Source of the DNA: Blattabacterium cuenoti
GTDB lineage: Bacteria; Bacteroidota; Bacteroidia; Flavobacteriales; Blattabacteriaceae
DNA length: 64,000 bases
Assembly (NCBI RefSeq): GCF_014251715.1
Contig: NZ_CP059198.1
Location: 557,488 to 621,487 of the forward strand
Direction: 5' to 3'
This document shows positions 57,511-64,000 of this stretch, one piece after another; the first letter of the stretch is position 1; every line of letters starts with the position of its first letter. A model generated the notes under the pieces. That model had not been told where the DNA came from. It ran no database searches and worked only from the letters and a program-made list of their open reading frames with translations. Position numbers and translations under genes: made by a program.

Positions 57511-58953
57511 TTATCCAACAGATCCTTCTAAAGATATTTCTAAAAGTTTTTTAGCTTCTACGGCAAATTCCATAGGTAATTTTTTTAATATTTCACAACT
57601 AAAACCATGAACTATCAAAGAAATTGCTTTTTCTGTATCAATTCCTCTTTGATTACAATAAAAAATCTGATTTTCTCCAATTTTTGAGGTAGTTGCTTCA
57701 TGTTCTACTTGAGAAGAGGGATTATATACATGAATATATGGAAAAGTATGTGCTCCACATTTATTTCCTATTAATAAAGAATCACATTGAGAAAAATTAC
57801 GAGAATGAACAGCTTTAGAAGATATTTTTACTAATCCTCTATAATTATTTTGAGCTTTTCCTACAGATATTCCTTTTGATATAATAACACTTTTGGTATG
57901 TTTTCCCATATGTATCATTTTAGTTCCCGTATCTGCCTGCTGAAAATCTTTAGTTAAAGCTAAAGAATAAAATTGTCCTATAGAAAAATCTCCTTTTAAA
58001 ATGCAAGATGGATATTTCCAAGTAATAGAAGATCCGGTTTCTACTTGTATCCAAGATATTTTTGCTCCTTTTTCACATAATCCACGTTTTGTTACAAAAT
58101 TATAAACTCCTCCTTCCCCTTTTTTATTACCAGGAAACCAATTTTGAACTGTAGAATATTTTATTTCAGAATTTTCTAAAGCTATAATCTCAACAACAGC
58201 TGCATGTAGTTGATTTTCTTTTCTTTGTGGAGCCGTACATCCTTCTAAATAGCTAACATAAGAATCTTGTTCTGCTATAATTAAAGTTCTTTCAAATTGA
58301 CCCGTACGATTTTCATTAATGCGAAAATATGTGGATAAATCCATAGGACAACGAATTCCTTTTGGAATATAACAAAAAGAACCATCTGAAAAAACAGCAG
58401 AATTAAGAGCTGCATAAAAATTATCTTTTTTTGTAACGACTGATCCTAAATATTTTCTAACAATATCTGGATATTTTTTCAAAGCATCATTGATAGAACA
58501 AAATATAATACCTTTATTTTCCAATTTTTTCTGAAATGTAGTAGCCAAAGAAACGGAATCTAAGACTATATCTGTCGCAACTCCTGAAAGAACTTTTTTT
58601 TCTTCTAAAGAAATTCCTAATTTTTTGAATGTATCTATTAATTCTGGGTCTACTTCTTCTAAATTATTTAAATTAATTTTTTTTTTAGGCGCAGAATAAT
58701 AACTTATTTCTTGAAATTTTGGAATATTATATTTTATATTTGCCCATTTTGGAGGCCTCATTTTTTTCCATATAGAATAAGATTCTAATCTCCAATCTAA
58801 CATCCATGTAGGTTCCTTTTTTTTTTCTGTTATTTTTCTAATAACATCCTCATTCAATCCTAGTGGAATTTTATCTGATTCTATTGGAGTGTAAAATCCA
58901 TATCTATATTCAGATTCCGTAAAATTTTCCAGTATTTTATTATTTTTTTTCAT
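57511..58953 (-). CDS. sufB: Fe-S assembly protein SufB
   Basis: SufB is the main cluster scaffold subunit. [23 protein letters not shown] and the C-terminal [22 protein letters not shown] are diagnostic, with the conserved Cys residues. The frame is open to 58989, but the ATG at 58953 ([16 protein letters not shown]) avoids overlapping the SufA-like gene and gives 480 residues, the family norm. It is the first of sufB-sufC-sufD-sufS. Confidence 0.96.
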   Translation of the reverse strand: MKKNNKILENFTESEYRYGFYTPIESDKIPLGLNEDVIRKITEKKKEPTWMLDWRLESYSIWKKMRPPKWANIKYNIPKFQEISYYSAPKKKINLNNLEEVDPELIDTFKKLGISLEEKKVLSGVATDIVLDSVSLATTFQKKLENKGIIFCSINDALKKYPDIVRKYLGSVVTKKDNFYAALNSAVFSDGSFCYIPKGIRCPMDLSTYFRINENRTGQFERTLIIAEQDSYVSYLEGCTAPQRKENQLHAAVVEIIALENSEIKYSTVQNWFPGNKKGEGGVYNFVTKRGLCEKGAKISWIQVETGSSITWKYPSCILKGDFSIGQFYSLALTKDFQQADTGTKMIHMGKHTKSVIISKGISVGKAQNNYRGLVKISSKAVHSRNFSQCDSLLIGNKCGAHTFPYIHVYNPSSQVEHEATTSKIGENQIFYCNQRGIDTEKAISLIVHGFSCEILKKLPMEFAVEAKKLLEISLEGSVG

Positions 58954-58958
58954 TTTAT

Positions 58959-59288
58959 TTATGATGAAAAACTTTTTCCACATCCACAAGTGTGTTTCGC
59001 ATTAGGATTTTTAAAAAAAAATCCTTTTCCATTTAATCCATCTGAATATTCCAAAGTAGTTCCTTCTAAATACAGAATACTATTTTTATCTACTAATATT
59101 TTCATTTCTTCATACTGAAAAAGTCTATCTCCTTTTTGTTTATTTTGATCAAAAGTAAGTTCATATGACATTCCTGAGCATCCTCCATTTTTTACTCCAA
59201 ATCTTACAAAAGAAATATTCTGAGAAAGACCCTCTTTTTTCATAAGAGAAATTAATTTATCTTTAGCTTTTTCAGATATAAAAACCAT
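58959..59288 (-). CDS. A-type Fe-S carrier protein (SufA/IscA/ErpA family)
   Basis: These proteins pass Fe-S clusters from the scaffold to target enzymes. The three conserved cysteines are in [12 protein letters not shown] and HTCGCGKSF at the C-terminus. Length is 109 residues. It lies just upstream of sufB (5 bases), so SufA is the natural name, though ErpA cannot be excluded. Clients in this window include LeuC. Confidence 0.92.
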   Translation of the reverse strand: MVFISEKAKDKLISLMKKEGLSQNISFVRFGVKNGGCSGMSYELTFDQNKQKGDRLFQYEEMKILVDKNSILYLEGTTLEYSDGLNGKGFFFKNPNAKHTCGCGKSFSS

Positions 59289-59315
59289 AAATATTTACAA
59301 TTTTAAATTAAAAAA

Positions 59316-59846
59316 TCAATTTCCATTTTTTCCAGAAAAAAACCAAGTTATTTTTGTTATTCCTTCTTTTATACCCCATTTATTTGACATACCAGCATGT
59401 ATTTCTAAAATATATTTAATTGTATCAGGAACAGAAAAGTCTATAACTTCTATTTCCCTCATAGGACTAATATTTTTTTTGATAAAAATAACAGTATTTA
59501 ATTGATTTATATAAACGATATCCAAAGGAATTCGCATATTTTTCATATTTATTTTTTTATATTCTTCCTGGTTTTTTAACAAAAACAGCATTCCTCTGTT
59601 CTCTTTCAAAGAAGATCTAAATTTTAATCCATTTGTTTTTTCTATATCTCTATAAGCTAATTCTATATCTATTTTTTTTATGATAGAATTTTTATTTTTA
59701 AAATATAATTCGCCATTTTTAATAAATTCTATTTCTAACAAATTCCCTATATCTTCCAAATCATAATCATAATTAATTCTTTCTTCTGAAATAAGAAAAA
59801 AAAATGAAATAATCATTAAAGAAAAAAAAATATTTATTTTTTTCAT
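59316..59846 (-). CDS. DUF192 secreted protein
   Basis: The 176-residue protein begins with a probable signal peptide (KKINIFFSLMIISFFFLIS) and then a DUF192 domain: LAYRDIEKTNGLKFRSSLKENRGMLFLL, MRIPLDIVYIN and FIKKNISPM. The function of the family is unknown. It overlaps lgt by 4 bases, and the lack of a cysteine after the signal region argues against a lipoprotein. It could be periplasmic. Confidence 0.85.
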   Translation of the reverse strand: MKKINIFFSLMIISFFFLISEERINYDYDLEDIGNLLEIEFIKNGELYFKNKNSIIKKIDIELAYRDIEKTNGLKFRSSLKENRGMLFLLKNQEEYKKINMKNMRIPLDIVYINQLNTVIFIKKNISPMREIEVIDFSVPDTIKYILEIHAGMSNKWGIKEGITKITWFFSGKNGN

Positions 59847-60730
59847 AATGAAAAAAAACGTTTTTTTATTCTGTATAAATTAATAAAAAATAGTCCTAAA
59901 ATAATAAAAGGAATGCTTAACCACTGACCAGTATTTAAATATAAAAAATTAATAATTTCTTCTCCTTGTGGTTCTTTCATAAATTCTAATATAAAACGAG
60001 CAGACCAAAGAAAAGTGAAAAAAATTCCAGATAAAAATCCATCATGTAGTTTTTTTTCTTTATAAAAATAACAAAGAAATAAAAAAATAAATAAATAACT
60101 AATAGATTCATATATTTGTGTAGGATGTCTAGGTACTATTGCTCCATACTCTGTATCCATTTGAATAAATTTTACTGCCCAAGGCAATTTTGTATTACAT
60201 GGTTTCCCCACTATTTCAGAATTAAAAAAATTACCTATTCTAATAAAAACGGCAGATATTGCGACAACAATGGACAATCGATCACATAGCCAAATAAAAG
60301 ATTTTTTTTTAAGTATTTTTTTACAATAAAAAAAATTAGATAAAAGAATTCCTATAGTCGCTCCATGACTAGATAATCCCCTATAACCAATAAATTCATA
60401 ACCTTTAATTATTCCTAATAAAGAATGATCATTGTTTTTTTTTATCGGAAGTAATGCTTCTATCCAATGATCAGAAAAGTATGATAAATCATAGAAGAAA
60501 ATTTGTCCAAATCTAGCTCCTATAAGGGTTCCAAAAAAAGTATATATGAATAAAGGTTCTAAATATTTTCTATGTATATTATCGTTTTTATAAATATATT
60601 TCATTATATACCATCCTAATAAAAAAGAAATAATAAACATTAGACTATATATATGAATAAAAAAACCTTTCCATAAATTAAATTTATAAATTGGATCCCA
60701 ATTAATATATTCTAACTTTATCATATTCAT
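59843..60730 (-). CDS. lgt: prolipoprotein diacylglyceryl transferase
   Basis: Lgt transfers diacylglycerol from phosphatidylglycerol to the lipobox Cys of lipoproteins. The 295-residue membrane protein has the signature AVFIRIGNFFNSEIVGKPC with the key Arg and Asn residues, YRGLSSHGATIGIL (catalytic His) and RHPTQIYESI. About seven transmembrane segments are visible. It overlaps yidD and DUF192 by 4 bases each. Its presence shows that lipoproteins are made, which is consistent with the LolE-like permease. Confidence 0.95.
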   Translation of the reverse strand: MNMIKLEYINWDPIYKFNLWKGFFIHIYSLMFIISFLLGWYIMKYIYKNDNIHRKYLEPLFIYTFFGTLIGARFGQIFFYDLSYFSDHWIEALLPIKKNNDHSLLGIIKGYEFIGYRGLSSHGATIGILLSNFFYCKKILKKKSFIWLCDRLSIVVAISAVFIRIGNFFNSEIVGKPCNTKLPWAVKFIQMDTEYGAIVPRHPTQIYESISYLFIFLFLCYFYKEKKLHDGFLSGIFFTFLWSARFILEFMKEPQGEEIINFLYLNTGQWLSIPFIILGLFFINLYRIKKRFFSL

Positions 60731-60945
60731 TTTATTGGATCATATCCTGTAGATCCCCAAGGGTTACATTTCATAATTCTTATTAAACTTACAAAAATAG
60801 CTTTAAAAAAATGGAATTTTTTTAAGGAAAAAATCATATAATCGGAACAAGTAGGAATATACCTGCAATTATTTCCTATCCATGGAGAAATACCTGTTTG
60901 ATACAGTTTGATACTTTTTATAAAAAAAAAATTTATGATTTTCAT
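60727..60945 (-). CDS. yidD: membrane protein insertion efficiency factor YidD
   Basis: YidD helps insertase YidC in an undefined way. The 72-residue product has the family pattern LYQTGISPWIGNNCRYIPTCSDYM, with two cysteines, and CNPWGSTGYDPI. It is on the short side for the family but complete. It overlaps lgt by 4 bases. In many bacteria it follows rnpA-rpmH, here it is separated from rpmH by 12 kb. Confidence 0.93.
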   Translation of the reverse strand: MKIINFFFIKSIKLYQTGISPWIGNNCRYIPTCSDYMIFSLKKFHFFKAIFVSLIRIMKCNPWGSTGYDPIK

Positions 60946-61071
60946 GTTTTATTTATTTTATTATTTAAGTACAAAATAGTTTTTTAATTAAAATTAAAAT
61001 GATATAAAAAATATTTATAAAATATAATATATCTATAATCTATAGAAATAATACAATAATCATGAATAAAA

Positions 61072-61842
61072 TTATATTTCATTTAAAAAAACATTTATTT
61101 TTTCATAAAAGTCTATGGAATTATCTATATGAATCCAATGTTTTGCTTTTTTTATAGTTAAAATTTTTGCTTTTGGAAATAATTTTAATATAGAATCATA
61201 ATCCTTAGGAAGAATATAATTTGAATATTCTCCGCGTAAAAAAAGTGTAGGACCATTATATGACCCATTTTTTATTTTTTGTCTAATTAAACAATCATAA
61301 TTTTTTTCAATTCCAAATAAAAAAAAACGGAAACGCAATTTTCCATTTTTTTGTTTTTTAGTACATTTAGAAAAAAATAATCTAATTTTTATATCAGAAA
61401 TCCACGTTTTCATAAACAAATCAAGATCTTTTCTTGTTTTAATTACATCAAAATCTACTTTTTTTAAAATACGAATCAAATTTTCTGAATATGTATTTGT
61501 ATAAGCATTTGGACTGATATCTACAATAATAATTTTTTTTGGAATTATAGGATAATTTATAGAAAATTTCATGACAGCTTTTCCTCCCATAGAATGGCCT
61601 AGTAAAATAGGATGATTTAATTTGTGATAATGGATATAGTCTAATATATCTTTTGATATTATATCATAATTCATTTTTTCTGAAAAAAAACTTTTTCCAT
61701 GATTTCTAATATCTAACAAATGAATTTTATAGTTTTTTTCAAATTTTTTAGCAAAAGAATTCCAATTATCTCCATTCCCAAATAATCCATGAAAAACTAA
61801 AATGGAAGGACCAGATCCAAATATTTTAGAATACAATATCAT
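61072..61842 (-). CDS. alpha/beta hydrolase, YbfF-like esterase
   Basis: The product has VFHGLFGNGDNW with the oxyanion-hole residues, a LLGHSMGGKAVM nucleophile elbow (Ser), and KAKHWIHIDN with the likely catalytic His. Length is 256 residues. The pattern resembles the YbfF acyl-CoA esterase family, but substrate cannot be inferred. It is distinct from the hydrolase at 1-580. It overlaps pdxJ by 4 bases (ATGA). Confidence 0.85.
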   Translation of the reverse strand: MILYSKIFGSGPSILVFHGLFGNGDNWNSFAKKFEKNYKIHLLDIRNHGKSFFSEKMNYDIISKDILDYIHYHKLNHPILLGHSMGGKAVMKFSINYPIIPKKIIIVDISPNAYTNTYSENLIRILKKVDFDVIKTRKDLDLFMKTWISDIKIRLFFSKCTKKQKNGKLRFRFFLFGIEKNYDCLIRQKIKNGSYNGPTLFLRGEYSNYILPKDYDSILKLFPKAKILTIKKAKHWIHIDNSIDFYEKINVFLNEI

Positions 61843-62564
61843 GGTAAATTAATTTTTATTTTTTTTAAATAACTTTGAATTGTATTCTCTAATCCCATAT
61901 ATAAAGCTTCACTAATTAAAGAATGTCCTATAGAAACCTCTGCTATAAAAGGTATTTTTTTAATTAAAAAAGAAATATTATCCAAATTTAGGTCATGTCC
62001 TGCATTAATCTGCATACAATTTTTAATAGCTTGATTTGCTGTTTTAATATAAGGATTAATACACCCACATTCTTTTATAGCATATCCTTTAGAAAAAAAA
62101 CCCGTATATAATTCTATCCTATCCGCTCCTGTTTTTGCTGCATATGGAACAAATTTAGGATTTGGATCTAAAAATATAGAAGTGCGAATTCCATGATCTT
62201 TTAATTTTTTTATTATTTTAGTCAAAAAATTTTTATGAACAATCGGATTCCATCCAGAATTTGATGTTATTACATTATCTGAATCAGGAACTAAGGTCAC
62301 TTGACTAGGCTTAACATCCAATACCAATTTCATAAATTTATCAATAGGTCTTCCTTCAATATTTAATTCTGTTTTTATTACAGAACTAATATCGTAAACA
62401 TCCTTATATGTTATATGTCTTTCATCAGGACGTGGATGTATAGTAATTCCTTCCCCTCCAAATTTTTGAACATCAATCGCAACTTGTAAAATATTCGGGA
62501 CATCACCTCCTCTTGCATTTCTTAATGTAGCTATTTTGTTTAAGTTTATACTCAATTTTGCCAT
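61839..62564 (-). CDS. pdxJ: pyridoxine 5'-phosphate synthase
   Basis: PdxJ closes the pyridoxine ring from 1-deoxyxylulose phosphate and the PdxA product. LSINLNKIATLRNARGG, GITIHPRPDERHI (catalytic His/Arg) and INAGHDLNLDN are the family motifs, and SIGHSLISEALYMG ends the barrel. Length is 241 residues. With pdxA and pdxH here, the pathway's final steps are present. It lies 1 base after mscS. Confidence 0.97.
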   Translation of the reverse strand: MAKLSINLNKIATLRNARGGDVPNILQVAIDVQKFGGEGITIHPRPDERHITYKDVYDISSVIKTELNIEGRPIDKFMKLVLDVKPSQVTLVPDSDNVITSNSGWNPIVHKNFLTKIIKKLKDHGIRTSIFLDPNPKFVPYAAKTGADRIELYTGFFSKGYAIKECGCINPYIKTANQAIKNCMQINAGHDLNLDNISFLIKKIPFIAEVSIGHSLISEALYMGLENTIQSYLKKIKINLP

Positions 62565-62565
62565 G

Positions 62566-63846
62566 TTAAAAAGATTCTTTTTTAGTAACCTGTGTTACTT
62601 CCAAATTAAATTCCTTAGCAGCTGTTAATAAATGATCAAAAACACTAGCCTGTATTTGTTCATATTGAATAGATACGGAAGTATTTGTAAAACAATATAG
62701 TTCTATAGGTAATCCGTAAGGAGTTGGTTCTAAATGACGAATCATCAATGTTTCTGATTGCGATATTTTTGGGTGTTGATATAAATATTCCAATGCATAT
62801 TGACGAAAAAGACCAATATTAGTTAATCTTCTTCCATTTAAATTTATGCTGATATCAATATTCTTTTCTTTATTGAAAAGATCTATTTCCTTTTGTTTTT
62901 TATAAATATAATCTTTTATTAGATAAACATGTTGAAATCCCTTTAAATTATCTGAATTACAAAAGTGGAAGGATTGTATATTAAACAATATAGATCTTTT
63001 GATTCTACGTATATTTTTTTGACGCATAACCTCAAAGTTAGTAACAGCAGTAGAAATTAAATCATAAGTAGGAACACTAGTTATAGTTTTATCAAAGTTC
63101 TCTATTTTTGCAGATGTTAAATTTATTTCTATAACTGTTCCTTCTATGCTATATTTTGGAATTCCAATCCAATCTCCTACTTTTATCATTTTAGTAGATG
63201 CCATTTGTACTCCAGAAACAAATCCAAGAATGGTATCTCTGAAAACTAATATGACAATAGCGGTTATAGCACCTAAACTCGTAAGAACAGTAATTAGATC
63301 ATTTTTTGTTAAAATAGCAATAATAATTAAAACACAAAATATTATAGATATAATTTTTAATAATTGTGAAAAAGAGCGAACTGCTATTGTCTGATGATTA
63401 TTTTCACTTGTAGCTATTCTCATTATAGAATTTACTACTCTTATTAAAAATTGTAAAACAATTAAAACAAATAATATATCAAATACTTTTCCTAGATAAA
63501 TGATAATTGTATGATAATTCTTAAAAAAGGGTTCAATTAAAATAAAACCAATAGATAGTGGGAAAAAATGAGCTAAACTATCAAAAACTTTATTTTCATA
63601 TAAGATATTATCCCAAACGAAATGTGTAGAACTTACTATTCTCCTCCCTATAAAACGTACACCTCTGTTAAAAATAAACTCTAAAATTATTAGTAAAATA
63701 GTAAAAAAAAATATTTTACCAATTATAATAAGAGTTATACTTACCCATTTTTTTAAATCTAAATGAAGAGAAAATATATGGATATTTTGAATATAAAAGT
63801 AAAAAATTACTGTTGATATTTTAGTAAAAATTTTCATAAAAAACAA
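62566..63846 (-). CDS. MscS-family mechanosensitive channel
   Basis: The protein forms a small-conductance channel that opens when the membrane is stretched. It has about five hydrophobic segments; the pore helix and following beta domain are seen in SLGAITAIVILVFRDTILGFVSGVQM and KVGDWIGIPKYSIEGTVIEI. The N-terminus is extended relative to E. coli MscS (426 against 286 residues), resembling the YbdG-like subfamily. It heads a unit with pdxJ and the YbfF-like hydrolase. Confidence 0.9.
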   Translation of the reverse strand: MFFMKIFTKISTVIFYFYIQNIHIFSLHLDLKKWVSITLIIIGKIFFFTILLIILEFIFNRGVRFIGRRIVSSTHFVWDNILYENKVFDSLAHFFPLSIGFILIEPFFKNYHTIIIYLGKVFDILFVLIVLQFLIRVVNSIMRIATSENNHQTIAVRSFSQLLKIISIIFCVLIIIAILTKNDLITVLTSLGAITAIVILVFRDTILGFVSGVQMASTKMIKVGDWIGIPKYSIEGTVIEINLTSAKIENFDKTITSVPTYDLISTAVTNFEVMRQKNIRRIKRSILFNIQSFHFCNSDNLKGFQHVYLIKDYIYKKQKEIDLFNKEKNIDISINLNGRRLTNIGLFRQYALEYLYQHPKISQSETLMIRHLEPTPYGLPIELYCFTNTSVSIQYEQIQASVFDHLLTAAKEFNLEVTQVTKKESF

Positions 63847-63932
63847 TTATTCTGTAAGAATATATGGCATTGACATATAAGTTTTTTTTCAAAAATTTTA
63901 TTTTTTTAGATTTTTACTTCTTATGTTTTGCT

Positions 63933-63965
63933 ATATTGAATAATATAATAGATATTGAATAATAT
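63933..63965. repeat. 14-bp direct repeat, period 19
   Basis: ATATTGAATAATAT occurs at 63933-63946 and at 63952-63965 in the region upstream of mscS. It may be simple AT-rich duplication. Confidence 0.6.
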
Positions 63966-64000
63966 GAAAAATTTTGATTCAATTTTTAAATTTAAAATTT

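Overview
The window is compact, very AT-rich bacterial chromosome (roughly three quarters A+T by eye) with no mobile element, phage, CRISPR array or long non-coding stretch. Protein similarities recalled from memory point to the Bacteroidota, class Flavobacteriia: a fused LpxC/FabZ reading frame, an atpD-atpC pair apart from the other ATP synthase genes, a 1096-residue SecA next to a DUF2795 protein, the short arginine decarboxylase next to an agmatinase, a lone HsdR-N protein, and an acpP-fabF-rnc cluster. Minimal spacers, overlapping gene ends, poly(A) tracts and decayed domains indicate a reduced insect endosymbiont. Because leucine, riboflavin, vitamin B6 and menaquinone genes are kept, a Blattabacterium-like cockroach symbiont is the best guess. 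No rRNA is present to confirm this.

Layout. 1-2876 (-): end of an alpha/beta hydrolase, rnc, fabF, acpP. 2966-8981: pckA (+) facing ribE (-), pdxA (+) facing atpC-atpD (-), then ribF (+). 8965-15829: an AddB-like nuclease (+) facing the leucine operon leuA-leuC-leuD-leuB (-). 15949-23899: a large unknown protein, a small membrane protein, tyrS, era-clpB and prfB. 23930-29311 (+): speA-speB-cmk-fabG-menD in nearly overlapping order. 29299-33442 (-): a SanA-like protein, secA, DUF2795. 33576-41415: fmt, hup, pdxH, tRNA-Met, dnaN-pheT, glyS, trxB. 41478-48228: HsdR-N protein, gapA, lepA, tRNA-Arg(CCG), a frameshifted pth, sucD, efp, lpxC/fabZ. 48316-53308: a tiny membrane protein plus rpmH, an M14 peptidase, a CPBP protease, rnz, a LolE-like permease, rbfA. 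53417-60945: two tRNAs, rpmA-rplU, the SUF cluster, DUF192, lgt, yidD. 61072-63846 (-): ybfF-like hydrolase, pdxJ, mscS.

The genes cover core information processing, Fe-S assembly, fatty acid synthesis, cofactor synthesis (B2, B6, menaquinone), leucine supply and a two-step route from arginine to putrescine and urea. The most notable observations are: pth split at a 12-base poly(A) tract; an LpxC domain that has lost catalytic residues while its fused FabZ partner is intact; a PheT without its tRNA-binding domain; a 30-bp perfect palindrome that encodes the same last five residues (GEPIL) for two convergent genes; a tRNA-Arg that begins inside rpmA; and a SanA-like gene whose conserved N-terminus has no usual start codon. 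I saw no wholly new multigene system. The interest here lies in genome decay and compaction.
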